Assembly: GCA_044432725.1 (NCBI GenBank)
Contig: JAWXUL010000004.1
Coordinates: 145,521 to 209,520, forward strand
Length of the DNA stretch: 64,000 nucleotides
Direction of reading: 5' to 3'
Source of the DNA: JAWXUK01 sp044432725
GTDB lineage: Bacteria; Bacillota; Clostridia; Oscillospirales; Oscillospiraceae
Shown here piece after piece: positions 8,352 to 17,755 of the stretch. Position 1 is the stretch's first letter; every line of letters starts with the position of its first letter. The notes under the pieces were generated by a model that was not told the origin of the DNA, ran no database searches, and was given only the letters and a program-made list of their open reading frames with translations. A program made the position numbers and the translations under genes.

Positions 8352-9665
8352 ATGGAACGTAAAAAGAAATTACGAAATAATTCAAAATATTATCAAATTA
8401 CAAACAAGGAAAAACGGAAGCTTTTTCTATCACCTGTACAAAAGATTTCTCGACTAGCAACAGACTCCAGACGCTGTGCTTTGGTGTTCCAAGGAGGACC
8501 TTGTGCGCTACCCTCTCCAAAGGGAGGCGAACTGTCTCTCACAGAAGAAATTTTGGCTATGTTAAAGAAATACGAGGCAAAAGCCACCTTCGCAGTCATC
8601 GGAAGTACAGCTGAAAACTATCCTGATACCCTTGGTAAGGTGGGGAGTATTCATTGGAATGGTGTGAAATATGACCATATTCCTGATATGAACCGAGATG
8701 ACCAAGGGGGGGCTGTGGCTTGCCCAGACTTAGTGAAAGAAATCTTGGAGAGAGGCAATGAAATTGCCTCTCAAGGATATCGAGCCATTCCTTGTGGGAA
8801 AAACCCCGCCAGAAGAGAGTTTTTCGGGAATTACAAAGAGGTATTAGAAGATTTAGAAAGACTGCACAGTCATTTCAAAGAAAATCATCAATATGAAATC
8901 AAATTGGCAATGCCCCTTCTCGGTGCCACAGAAATCACCAAGGGGATGTCTATTTTAGCACCCTATGGACAAATGGGATATCAAATGCTTGCCCCCATGG
9001 TGGATGGCACTTTCTCATGTGCAGGAAAAAACCATGGAGACGCTTGCGTGGGACAGTGGGAAACAATCCGTCAACTACTAGAAGAAGATGGGGATTGTTT
9101 CTGCGGGCAACTCTTTGCACTACCCCATGGATTCAATTCCATGGGGAGAGCGCCAGTCCTAGAAGGATTGGAAAAACTCCTACAGATTTTAGACGATTTT
9201 GGGTATCGGGTGGAGACAGTTTCACAGCTTTTGGAAGATTCCCCCTTCGCAGATGTGGAATTAGACGTGAATTCTGCCCAACTAGCCAGAAAGCTTTTGG
9301 CAAAAGACAAAGTCCTTCTTTATCAAGACAATACCTTGCGCCTTTATCATCTCTTAACCAGAGGAGAGCTTGCCATGGTCTTTTTTGGTAATCAAACCAG
9401 AGAAACGCAAATCTCTTATTCAGAGGACAGCAAGAGCGAATTCCCCGATATCTCCACCCACCATCCCTATCGAGCAGCCATTGAATATGCAGTAGAACAG
9501 GGCTATTTGATGCCCAGAGGTCGGAGATTTCAGTCAGAGGATTTGGTCAGTGCCACGGATTTTAATCTTTTTTGTGACCAATATTACGGCGTCCAATGTA
9601 CGTTGACAGGAGATTCTCTCACCCACCGTGCCTTAATCAAAACGTTACACCACCTTGAAAATTAG
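8352..9665 (+). CDS. NodB-fold polysaccharide deacetylase homologue, catalytic motifs lost
   Basis: The 437-residue protein has an overall NodB pattern: a strand ending in LVFQGGP, a KATFAVIG segment, GNEIASQGY, and a terminal GYRVETVSQLL. In active deacetylases these are TFDDGP and HTxxH-type motifs. Here both catalytic Asp residues are replaced (Gln, Gly) and the metal-binding His residues are absent, so I infer a pseudoenzyme, perhaps a binding protein. The C-terminal 110 residues (AIEYAVEQGYL onwards) faintly resemble an SLH-type module. No signal peptide is evident; the N-terminus is very basic (MERKKKLRNN). The start at 8352 has AAAAGGA upstream. The gene lies between the FtsEX-M23 genes and another envelope protein gene. 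Confidence 0.65.
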   Translation: MERKKKLRNNSKYYQITNKEKRKLFLSPVQKISRLATDSRRCALVFQGGPCALPSPKGGELSLTEEILAMLKKYEAKATFAVIGSTAENYPDTLGKVGSIHWNGVKYDHIPDMNRDDQGGAVACPDLVKEILERGNEIASQGYRAIPCGKNPARREFFGNYKEVLEDLERLHSHFKENHQYEIKLAMPLLGATEITKGMSILAPYGQMGYQMLAPMVDGTFSCAGKNHGDACVGQWETIRQLLEEDGDCFCGQLFALPHGFNSMGRAPVLEGLEKLLQILDDFGYRVETVSQLLEDSPFADVELDVNSAQLARKLLAKDKVLLYQDNTLRLYHLLTRGELAMVFFGNQTRETQISYSEDSKSEFPDISTHHPYRAAIEYAVEQGYLMPRGRRFQSEDLVSATDFNLFCDQYYGVQCTLTGDSLTHRALIKTLHHLEN

Positions 9666-9683
9666 GGGAAGAAAGGAGTCACC

Positions 9684-11336
9684 ATGAAAAATAGCAAAAA
9701 ATTTACCTTTTACCTGAATATTGTCTTGGGACTTTTCCTCCTTTTAAATTATTTGATTTATCTCCCCAACTTAAACCCTCTCTATGGAGAGGGTGCCTTT
9801 GCCTTGCTCTTGACAGCATCCTTGTTCTTTGTCATCAACAGCCCCAGTGCTTTGTCCTCTGTCACTGTGCTGCGAGAAGGAAAAACAAATTTTAATGTGA
9901 AAGTAGATCGAAAAGCGAAAGGCGTTCAAAAAATTCTGAAAATTTTAGGAACCCTGTGGGGCTTGTATTTCCTCGCTTTTGTCCTGTCTACCCCTCTTTT
10001 TCGCTCCTCTGCCTATCGTGATCAGTTGGGTACCCCTAACATAAGTGATTTTTCTGACGATATACAATTAGTTGATTTGTCACAAGTCCCCATTGTGGAT
10101 AAGGCTTTGGCAGCCACTCTGGCGGATAAAAAGCTAGGAGAAAATCCAGGGATGGGCTCTCAAGTCTTTTTGGGAGAGCCTGTGATTCAACAAGTCAATG
10201 GAGAACTGCTTTGGATTGTACCCCTGCAACATTCAGGCTTTTTCAAATGGTTGCAAAACAATCAGGGCTCTGCTGGCTATATCCGTGTTTCTGCCACCAA
10301 TCAACAGGACATCCAATTTGTAGAAACGCCCATCAAATATCAGCCATACTCCTTTTTCTGGGACGACATTACCCGTTATCTCCGAACAGTGAAAGGCTAT
10401 GTTTTCTCTGGCTTGACGGATTATTCCTTTGAAATTGATGACAACGACGAGCCATACTGGATTATCACAACCTATGAAAACGCATGGCTTTATGCCCTCC
10501 CTGAAGCCACTGGGGTCATTACCCTACACGCTTCCACGGGAGAAACAGACCATTATGCCATCGAGGAGGTGCCACAATGGGTGGATCGGGTACAACCAGA
10601 GGATTTCATTGTGAATCAAATCAACAACCAAGGGCTTTTTGTACATGGTGTGTTCAACTTCTCTAACAAAGATAAGTTCCAATCCAGTCGAGAAGAAGCA
10701 ATTATCTATAACGAAGGAAACTGCTATCTTTTCACAGGTTTGACTTCTGTGGGCACAGATGAGTCAGCCATAGGCTTTATTATGGTGAATATGGTAACAA
10801 AGGAATCTAAGATATACCAAATTCCAGGTGCCACAGAGAACAAAGCCATGGAATCGGCACAAGGCGAAGTGCAACAATATGGTTATTATGCCACTTCTCC
10901 CATTATCATCAATCACAAAAGCATCCCCACTTATTTCATCACCCTAAAAGACAATGGTGGATTGATTAAGCAATATGCCTTTGTGTCTGTGGCTGATGTC
11001 ACCACTGTAGGAGCAGGGGAAACCATTGCCCTTGCCTTGCGTGATTACGATTTGTCTCTTTCTGCCACCAATACCTTTGTCCAAAACACAGGAGAAGAAC
11101 TATCCTTCACTGGCACAGTGGAAAGAATCGCCTATGAAAATACTGGAATGGACGAAAATTATAAGTTGATCTTGAAAGAGAAAAATGACAAGATTTTCCT
11201 CCTAGCACCAGAACTGTCTCAAGAGCTAGCCCTCACGATGGTGGGAGATCAAGTGACGCTGTACTACTACCAAACAGAAGATGGTGTCATCACAGCAACA
11301 CAATTCGACAACAAAGAGTATAATCAGTCAGAATAA
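9684..11336 (+). CDS. Conserved-looking membrane protein of unknown function
   Basis: The 550-residue protein has hydrophobic helices at about 8-27, 38-57 and 90-108, then a large soluble domain of some 440 residues. The middle contains a stretch (DEPYWIITTYE, then GVITLHASTGE) resembling the PepSY fold, then WVDRVQPEDF and a TSVGTDESAIGF block. I have seen similar segments in large bacterial membrane proteins of unknown role, but I cannot name the family. The final 80 residues look like an OB-type beta domain (LSFTGTVERIAYE). It begins 18 bases after the deacetylase-like gene with AAAGGAG upstream, and is probably co-transcribed with it. Confidence 0.6.
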   Translation: MKNSKKFTFYLNIVLGLFLLLNYLIYLPNLNPLYGEGAFALLLTASLFFVINSPSALSSVTVLREGKTNFNVKVDRKAKGVQKILKILGTLWGLYFLAFVLSTPLFRSSAYRDQLGTPNISDFSDDIQLVDLSQVPIVDKALAATLADKKLGENPGMGSQVFLGEPVIQQVNGELLWIVPLQHSGFFKWLQNNQGSAGYIRVSATNQQDIQFVETPIKYQPYSFFWDDITRYLRTVKGYVFSGLTDYSFEIDDNDEPYWIITTYENAWLYALPEATGVITLHASTGETDHYAIEEVPQWVDRVQPEDFIVNQINNQGLFVHGVFNFSNKDKFQSSREEAIIYNEGNCYLFTGLTSVGTDESAIGFIMVNMVTKESKIYQIPGATENKAMESAQGEVQQYGYYATSPIIINHKSIPTYFITLKDNGGLIKQYAFVSVADVTTVGAGETIALALRDYDLSLSATNTFVQNTGEELSFTGTVERIAYENTGMDENYKLILKEKNDKIFLLAPELSQELALTMVGDQVTLYYYQTEDGVITATQFDNKEYNQSE

Positions 11337-11431
11337 AACAAAAAGTATAAACAAGAGACTTTTTAGCACTTCTACACAAAACAAAAACCGTCCTGTATCT
11401 AAGGAGCAAAGCCCACGAAAGGAGCAGAAGA

Positions 11432-12811
11432 ATGAATGTTATGGTACTAAACGGAAGTCCCAAAGGGAAAAACTCCGTCACACTGCAAACAGCACTTTAT
11501 CTGGAAAAAAGAAATCCCCAACTAAGTTTTCAATATTTCCATGTGGCACAGCAAATCCGAAAACTAGAAAAAGACATGAGCTCGATCAAAACTGCCTTAG
11601 AGGAGGCAGATATCATCTTGTTTCTTTATCCTGTCTATACTTTTTTGGTGCCTTATCAATTATTGCGCTTTTTGGAATTGATGAAAGAAGAAGGATTGGA
11701 CTTGAAAGACAAATTTGTCAGCCAAATTTCCACCTCGAAACATTTTTTCGATACCACTGCACACAAATTTTTGCAAAAAAATATTGGAGATTTATCGGGA
11801 CTTTATGTGGCTGGTCTTTCTGCTGATATGGAAGATTTGCTGGAAGAAAAGGGCAGAAGAGAAGCTGATTCTTGGTTTGACAAGTTCCTCTTTGACTGCG
11901 AAATTGGAAACTTTTTACCCCATACCAAGGTTGAAAGCAGTCAAGACGAGATTTTCCAAGGAACAGGAACCAGCGTTCCCAAAAAATCTGATAAAAAAGT
12001 AGTTGTCGTCACCTCTTGTCACAAGGATGACCTGAACTTACAAAACATGATTGCTGAGTTTGTGGCACGTTGTCCTCACCAAGTAGAGGTGAAAAATCTG
12101 AGAGAATTTTCTTTCCAAGGAGGATGTCTCGGCTGTATGCAATGCACTGTCACTGCAGATTGTATTTATAGCGATGGTTTTCAGGACTATCTTCGAGAAG
12201 ATATCCAAAAATCAGATGCAACCATCTATGCCTTTACCATAGAAAATCATTATACCCATTCTTCTATGAAATGCTTTGATGATAGACAATTTTGCAACGG
12301 GCATCGCTCGGTGACCCATGGTATGCCTGTGGGCTATATTATTTCAGGGAATTACGCCCAAGAAGAAAATCTACAAGTGTTGGTGGAAGGACGCAGCGAG
12401 GTAGGGCTTGTCTATCTGGCTGGCGTTGCCACAGACCAAGGGAACACTGCAGAAAATATAGATTTATTGGCACAATCTTTGGACTACGCTTTGTGTCATA
12501 AAATGGAAAAACCAATCAATTTTTATGGTGTAGGTGGGACTAAGATTTTCCGTGACATGGTATTTTTGATGCAAGGCTTGATGAAAGCTGACCATAAATA
12601 TTACAAAGAGCATGGTATTTATGACTTTCCACAAAATCAGAAAATGAAAATATTCCAAATGAAAATGATTGGTAGTTTAATGAATATGCCGAAAGCGCAA
12701 GAGAAAATGAAAGGGAAAATGAGTCAATATATACTCATGCCCTATGAAAAAGTGATGGCAGAGACAAAACCAAAAGAAAAAAACAAACAAAAAACAGGGG
12801 AGGGCGCATAA
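11432..12811 (+). CDS. Tandem flavodoxin-fold NAD(P)H-dependent oxidoreductase-like protein
   Basis: The 459-residue protein contains two flavodoxin-like domains. The first (1-175) starts MNVMVLNGSPKGKNS, a typical FMN phosphate-binding loop of the NADPH-dependent FMN reductase group. The second (about 188-360) starts KVVVVTSCHKDD and carries the cysteine motif GCLGCMQC seen in iron-sulfur flavoproteins. It is followed by a lysine-rich tail ending KEKNKQKTGEGA. Reduction of a quinone, metal or organic substrate is possible, but no substrate can be assigned. GGAG precedes the start. The next gene begins two bases after the stop, so the two are surely co-translated. Confidence 0.75.
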   Translation: MNVMVLNGSPKGKNSVTLQTALYLEKRNPQLSFQYFHVAQQIRKLEKDMSSIKTALEEADIILFLYPVYTFLVPYQLLRFLELMKEEGLDLKDKFVSQISTSKHFFDTTAHKFLQKNIGDLSGLYVAGLSADMEDLLEEKGRREADSWFDKFLFDCEIGNFLPHTKVESSQDEIFQGTGTSVPKKSDKKVVVVTSCHKDDLNLQNMIAEFVARCPHQVEVKNLREFSFQGGCLGCMQCTVTADCIYSDGFQDYLREDIQKSDATIYAFTIENHYTHSSMKCFDDRQFCNGHRSVTHGMPVGYIISGNYAQEENLQVLVEGRSEVGLVYLAGVATDQGNTAENIDLLAQSLDYALCHKMEKPINFYGVGGTKIFRDMVFLMQGLMKADHKYYKEHGIYDFPQNQKMKIFQMKMIGSLMNMPKAQEKMKGKMSQYILMPYEKVMAETKPKEKNKQKTGEGA

Positions 12812-12813
12812 AA

Positions 12814-13266
12814 ATGGGAATTTTAGATATCGCTATTATTGCTTTTGTTTGTATGGAACTATCAAACGTGATTATTCTATACTTTTACCCTGAATTTCCT
12901 TATGGAAATGGGGTTGCAGTCTTTCGCCATTGGGAAAAATCCAAAGAAGACGAAGCGACGCATCTCTTTGCACGATATATGGCAGATTGGGTGGCTGGGG
13001 TAAAACTGATATTCATTTTCCTTCTTGTGGTGGTGGTGATTGTTGGAGATGAACGAACCAAAATCTGGGCAGTGGTGGCAATGATTTTGTCCATTCTTTC
13101 TTACTTTTTCCGTCTCCATCCAACCATGAAAAAATTGGATCAATTAGGAGAACTGAAACCTGCTGGTTATTCCAAAAGCTTGGATTTGATGATCATTGGC
13201 TTTTTGCTTCTTTTTATCGGAGCTTTGTGCCTTCACTTTTTTCTTCCAGTAGAGAATCTCCCCTAG
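12814..13266 (+). CDS. Four-helix membrane protein, unknown function
   Basis: The 150-residue protein has hydrophobic segments at about residues 5-24, 62-82, 85-105 and 122-146. Between helices 1 and 2 there is a cytosolic loop rich in charged residues (HWEKSKEDEATH). I do not recognise the family. The two-base gap to the flavodoxin-fold gene, with its ribosome site GGGGAGGG inside that gene, argues for a functional pair: a membrane partner for a flavoprotein. Confidence 0.65.
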   Translation: MGILDIAIIAFVCMELSNVIILYFYPEFPYGNGVAVFRHWEKSKEDEATHLFARYMADWVAGVKLIFIFLLVVVVIVGDERTKIWAVVAMILSILSYFFRLHPTMKKLDQLGELKPAGYSKSLDLMIIGFLLLFIGALCLHFFLPVENLP

Positions 13267-13524
13267 GGAAAAAACCTACTTTTCACTTCCAATTATTTCA
13301 AATACAGATTTTTCTAAAAGTAGGAACGAGGAATTAAAACTGGTCCTCTGATTGGAAGAACGAAAATAATTTCCTACAAAATTTTCATATTGGCACAAGA
13401 TTTAGGGCAAATTGGCACAGAAAAGAATTTAAATTGGCAAAAAAAGTGAAAAGAAGAAAAAATTTTTTTTCAAAAGAAAAAATAGAAATTCGAATTTCAT
13501 AACTTTTTTAAGGTGTTTTTACAA

Positions 13525-13554
13525 AGGGAGGCTGGGAAGTTTCTCAGTCCCTTC
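13525..13554 (+). other. Hairpin downstream of the flavodoxin-membrane gene pair
   Basis: AAGGGA pairs with TCCCTT around an inner CTGGGAA/TTCTCAG stem. There is no T-tract of terminator quality. It may stabilise the mRNA end or be a first, weak stop site. Confidence 0.45.
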
Positions 13555-13611
13555 TTCAAAAAAGAAACAAGAATTTTCTCGGAACAATCAAAGCCAAAGT
13601 GCTATCCTTAG

Positions 13612-13645
13612 AAAAAGCTCTTCTTGCCCTGAAAGAGCTTTTTTA
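13612..13645 (+). terminator. Intrinsic terminator
   Basis: AAAAAGCTCTT pairs with AAGAGCTTTTT and runs into a T-tract. It is the best terminator for the unit that ends at 13266. Confidence 0.7.
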
Positions 13646-13915
13646 CTTTTAACATCTTTTCTTTTTGAATTTCATGGAATAAGCTTATTTTATTCCTTTT
13701 TTTCAAAGAGAAAGATAGTTTACTCTTTCTTTCAAAAGTGAGAAAGAAAAGGGAAATATGTGATTAGATTTTTTTGCCTGATTACTATTCGTTATAATTA
13801 AAGATAATATCACGTGTTGAAAATTCAGAAGAGATATTACCTTTTCCAAAGAGAAGGGGCAGAAAAAGAGAAAACTTCCCCGAAAAGTTTATTTTTGGAA
13901 AACAAAGATTACCAC

Positions 13916-13945
13916 TTGTTTTTTTATCTAGGGTTGTGTTATAAT
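13916..13945 (+). promoter_or_regulatory. Promoter of the SLH surface-protein gene
   Basis: TTGTTT (13916-13921), an 18-base spacer and TATAAT (13940-13945) preceded by TG-n make an extended -10 promoter about 75 bases before the ATG at 14024. Confidence 0.6.
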
Positions 13946-14023
13946 AAGGTTGACGCAATTTTAGACAAAATTTGCAATTCGCATTTAATGTTTATTTTTT
14001 ATTTATTCAAGGAGGTTTTATTT

Positions 14024-17000
14024 ATGAAAAACCATTCACAGAAGCGAAGAGTGAGAGGTGTTCTCTCTGGGTTCATGGCAACCACCATGACTGCCAGTTT
14101 GCTTCCTGTTTCTACTACCAATGCGTATTACTATAGTGACGTGGCATGGTGGGCAACCACTGCTGTGGACCGTTGGTCTAATGCTGGCGTGATCAAAGGC
14201 TATGGTAGCGACTGGTTCGGTGCTGGAGATTATATTACTCGGGGTGACTTTGCCCTGATCCTTTGTAACATTATGGGATATGAAGTGCAATCTGAGGCTT
14301 CTGTTTTCTTTGATATTGGCTATGCAGCGTATTGGGTGCAAGACCCTGTGCTGAAACTCCATGCAACCACTCTCATGATGGGGGATGGTTATTTCTCTGA
14401 AGCAGGTGATGATATCACCAGAGAAGAAGTCTGTCTTATCTTGGGACGTGCTTTCAATATCGAAGGTAGTTCAGATTATTTTTCCTCATTTAATGACAGT
14501 AGCTCCATTGCCTCTTGGGCTTTGCCTTATGTCATTGCCTTGAAAGAATTAGGGGCTGTCAGTGGACGTGGGGACAATTTATTCGAGCCAAAGGCACAAA
14601 TTACTCGTCAAGAAATGATGGTAATGATTAATAAACTAGCACCAAACTATTACAGCGATAAATACCAAGATTCCACCTTGACCAGTGGCACAGCTGTGAT
14701 CAACATGAATGATTTCCACAGCGACGACTGGGGTCTTTCTGGGAACACCATCACAGAAGATCTGGTCATTGCCGAAGGGGTCGCAGATGGAGATGTCACC
14801 ATAGACGATGTGAAAGTAAGCAACAATGTCATTGTCAAAGGTGGTGGAGATTCTACTGTTTATCTTTCTGATGTGACTGTGGGGAACAAGCTGTTAATCA
14901 GCCGTCAAAAAGATGAAGTCCGTGTGGCAGTGGCTGGTAACAGCAGTATTTCCAATGTGGAAATTAAAAACACAGCCACACTAGATGCCACAGGTGTTTC
15001 TTCTGGGGGCAAAGTGGATCATGTTGTGGTCAAGGCAGAGAATTATCTCTTTGACGAGACTGGTGTTTTAGCAGATGAAATGTTTGTCACTTTGTCTGGT
15101 ACTTTTGCTTCTTTGTCCAATGAAACAGAAGGTGTGGAATATTTTATTTCTGGTTATATCGAGGAAATCAAAGCCACCAAAGCTTGTATCATCAATGGTG
15201 TGACAGTGGAAGAAGGAGAAACCTTTGATAGCTCTTCCCTCCCTGGATACGATATGACAGCGCCAACCATCACCCTAACAGCTGATTATGGCTCTGCAGA
15301 TGAGGACTCCAGTCTTGACCCAGAAGCCGTTTTAACAAGCGAAGTCACTTATTTCAACCCTGTCACTGGGGAAGTTGAAGTGAAAATCGAAGTGGAAAGC
15401 ATGGAAGATTGTAAGCTGATGAACAATCCTGCCAATGCAGTCTCTGTCTATAATCCCAATAACTCTACCTCTCTTTCTGCCTTGGAACTAGAGGTGGTCT
15501 ATGACGAAGAAAGCAGTTATGATATTTATACTGTCACTTTCTTCATGGAGCAAAATTTTTCTGAAATTCCTCTTCAAGTGAACTTTAAGGCAGAAGATGA
15601 AGAACCAACTGTGAAAATTAGCAAAAACTTCAATAACATCAGCAACGCTTCTGCCACCGTGGAAGAGTTAAACAATGATGATTATGAAACCTCTACTTCT
15701 AACAGTGGTATTACCACAGCTTACATCGCTGCAAGCTATGTGCGTAACTGCGAACCACATTACAATGACGAGTACATTTTCTCTTTGAACACAGCGGATG
15801 TGGACGAAGAGACCTACAGCGTTAAATTAGTGGATGATGACGATGATGTTTTCGTTTATGAAGTGCAATTTGACAGCACAAAGCTAGATGATATCGACCT
15901 GACCATGAACTTCTTGACAGTCGGTGCAGAGGATCTGGAACCAAAAGTTCGTGCTTCTATGACCTATAAGGACTCAGAACTCATCAAATATTTAGATATG
16001 GACAACTATGGCTTGAACGAATATGGGCAAATGTACATTGATATTGTAGTTGCTTACTCTGACCTTAGTAAAAAGTATACCATCGATGACGTTGACGAAG
16101 ATATGAGTTTCCAACTCAAATCTACAGCCAGTCGTGCCATTTCAATAGATGCTAATTCAGGCGAAACAGAATATGGTTATGGGCTGAGTTATGACGTCTC
16201 TCTCTCTCATATGGGGAATGAATCTTATTACACTATTACTTTTGACCCTGCAGAAGAGTTGGACCAAGTATATTTCCAAGTAGAAGTGGACCCAGCAGAC
16301 ACTCTTTCTGTGATGGATTCTGAAATCAATATAAGCAGATTGCCAAATGATGGAACTTATTTCAAAATTAACAGAAACACTGCCACCATCAATTCCAGTG
16401 GTAAAATGACAGTGCAAGTTTATATTGACTTAGAGGCATTAGAAAAATTAACAGGTTATGAATTGGATACACGTACTCCTGTTTCTGTTTATGATAATGG
16501 AGGTGATTACGATGTTGATGGTGAAAATATTGGTAATACACAAAGAACAACTTCTATTTCTAAAATAGAAGAAGGCTTGTACGAAATCAGCTTTTCACCA
16601 CTCACAAACACAATTACAGATTTAGATACAGATACAACCTCGATAAGCTATCGCCCAGTGAAAATTGAGCTTAATCTGGAACAAACAGAAGATTATGTGG
16701 CACTTTATGCAAGTGAAGGTGTTTCTTCTACGAATCTGCCTTATACAGTCCTAGCAAGCGAACATGACAGTTTTGACTATAAGATTAGTTTTAAAGTGAA
16801 AGCAGGTAACTGGTGGACCACAGATGCTGCAGACTACAAGTTTACTGATTTTGTGAATGGTGACTGTCCTGATATCCAATTAGTCGCCCCTGAAGATGAA
16901 CTATTTGACGAAGTTTTGGAAAAATTACAAGTAAGTGTGGGAGGCAATAATGAAGGCTACCGTACGGTTGTGATTTATTTTGATACAGCGGCTCGTGTGA

Positions 17001-17668
17001 ATCCAGAGGATATTGCCTTTTATTTCAGGAATGTTGATACATCTGAGGATGTGAGTACAGCTTATGAACATCCTACGATAAGTGACAGCGATATCAGTCT
17101 CGCAACAGGCGAAGGGGAAATAACTTATCTGAATCATACCTCAAGTACCTCAACGGCTCAAACAGGTTCAGTTACCTTTAAAGTCACACTTAAGAACAAT
17201 TATGAAGTGGCAGATGTTATTTTAGGAAATGGTTGCAGTAATATTACTGCAATATCTAGAACTATAGACCCTCAGGATGATGGAAGTTACTTGGTCACAG
17301 TAGAATACGAATTAAATAAACCGGCTACGGATTCTACACTCAAGTTAGAGGTGGAATGTGACGTGATAGATCCCCCTGAAATAGTAACAAATGCTGATTC
17401 CCGAATCGCCATCACAGTAGGAACTGTTGCATTGAAGAGTGTAAGTGGAGGAAATCTGACCTATACTGTTCCTGTTACTTTGAACCCCAATTATACTCTA
17501 GATACTGCAAACGGGGTTAATGGTCTTTATGTAACAGGTGATGACACAAACCAAATAACCAATATAAGTTTTACGAAACCTACAACTTCAAGCGACTATA
17601 CCTTCGAATTTACAATCCCTAAATCATACTCAAAAGATGTAGTAATCGGCGTCAACTATAAAAAATAG
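14024..17668 (+). CDS. Large secreted S-layer homology (SLH) domain protein
   Basis: The 1214-residue protein has a signal peptide (about residues 1-32, MKNHSQKRR then a hydrophobic core). Three SLH modules follow, at about residues 33-85, 95-147 and 155-207, with ITRGDFALIL, ITREEVCLIL and ITRQEMMVMI. SLH modules bind pyruvylated secondary cell wall polymers. Residues 220-340 look like short beta-helix turns (VTIDDVKVSNNVIVKG). The remaining 850 residues are acidic, beta-rich and unlike any family I can name; Asp and Glu are frequent, suggesting calcium binding. It may be a main surface-layer or surface display protein. A frame open from 13814 was trimmed to 14024, where GGAGG is well spaced. 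Confidence 0.9.
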   Translation: MKNHSQKRRVRGVLSGFMATTMTASLLPVSTTNAYYYSDVAWWATTAVDRWSNAGVIKGYGSDWFGAGDYITRGDFALILCNIMGYEVQSEASVFFDIGYAAYWVQDPVLKLHATTLMMGDGYFSEAGDDITREEVCLILGRAFNIEGSSDYFSSFNDSSSIASWALPYVIALKELGAVSGRGDNLFEPKAQITRQEMMVMINKLAPNYYSDKYQDSTLTSGTAVINMNDFHSDDWGLSGNTITEDLVIAEGVADGDVTIDDVKVSNNVIVKGGGDSTVYLSDVTVGNKLLISRQKDEVRVAVAGNSSISNVEIKNTATLDATGVSSGGKVDHVVVKAENYLFDETGVLADEMFVTLSGTFASLSNETEGVEYFISGYIEEIKATKACIINGVTVEEGETFDSSSLPGYDMTAPTITLTADYGSADEDSSLDPEAVLTSEVTYFNPVTGEVEVKIEVESMEDCKLMNNPANAVSVYNPNNSTSLSALELEVVYDEESSYDIYTVTFFMEQNFSEIPLQVNFKAEDEEPTVKISKNFNNISNASATVEELNNDDYETSTSNSGITTAYIAASYVRNCEPHYNDEYIFSLNTADVDEETYSVKLVDDDDDVFVYEVQFDSTKLDDIDLTMNFLTVGAEDLEPKVRASMTYKDSELIKYLDMDNYGLNEYGQMYIDIVVAYSDLSKKYTIDDVDEDMSFQLKSTASRAISIDANSGETEYGYGLSYDVSLSHMGNESYYTITFDPAEELDQVYFQVEVDPADTLSVMDSEINISRLPNDGTYFKINRNTATINSSGKMTVQVYIDLEALEKLTGYELDTRTPVSVYDNGGDYDVDGENIGNTQRTTSISKIEEGLYEISFSPLTNTITDLDTDTTSISYRPVKIELNLEQTEDYVALYASEGVSSTNLPYTVLASEHDSFDYKISFKVKAGNWWTTDAADYKFTDFVNGDCPDIQLVAPEDELFDEVLEKLQVSVGGNNEGYRTVVIYFDTAARVNPEDIAFYFRNVDTSEDVSTAYEHPTISDSDISLATGEGEITYLNHTSSTSTAQTGSVTFKVTLKNNYEVADVILGNGCSNITAISRTIDPQDDGSYLVTVEYELNKPATDSTLKLEVECDVIDPPEIVTNADSRIAITVGTVALKSVSGGNLTYTVPVTLNPNYTLDTANGVNGLYVTGDDTNQITNISFTKPTTSSDYTFEFTIPKSYSKDVVIGVNYKK

Positions 17669-17673
17669 TTCAT

Positions 17674-17703
17674 AAAAATCCCCCCTCGTGGGGGATTTTT
17701 TTA
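17674..17703 (+). terminator. Strong terminator of the SLH gene
   Basis: AAATCCCCC pairs with GGGGGATTT and is followed by a run of T, six bases after the stop codon. Confidence 0.9.
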
Positions 17704-17716
17704 CCCTAAAAGCAAG

Positions 17717-17752
17717 AAAATCCCCAAAACTACTTCAAGTTTTGGGGATTTT
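17717..17752 (-). terminator. Strong terminator of the acidic protein gene
   Basis: A perfect 15-bp inverted repeat (17717-17731 with 17738-17752) around a six-base loop has T-rich flanks on both strands. It serves the minus-strand gene and insulates it from the convergent SLH gene. Confidence 0.85.
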
Positions 17753-17755
17753 ATT

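Larger units (their letters stand above)
13267..14023. other. Long AT-rich intergenic region before the SLH gene
   Basis: This 757-base stretch has an open frame in its last 210 bases, but that is only an upstream extension of the SLH gene without a ribosome site. It holds two hairpins (13525-13554, 13612-13645), an AGAAAGA/TCTTTCT inverted repeat near 13709-13731, a TATAAT at 13793-13798 without a good -35, and the likely SLH promoter at 13916-13945. I see no RNA gene. Confidence 0.7.

Noticed and set aside
13814..14023. 70-residue N-terminal extension of the SLH protein
   Set aside because: It spans the promoter, has no ribosome site and would bury the signal peptide.
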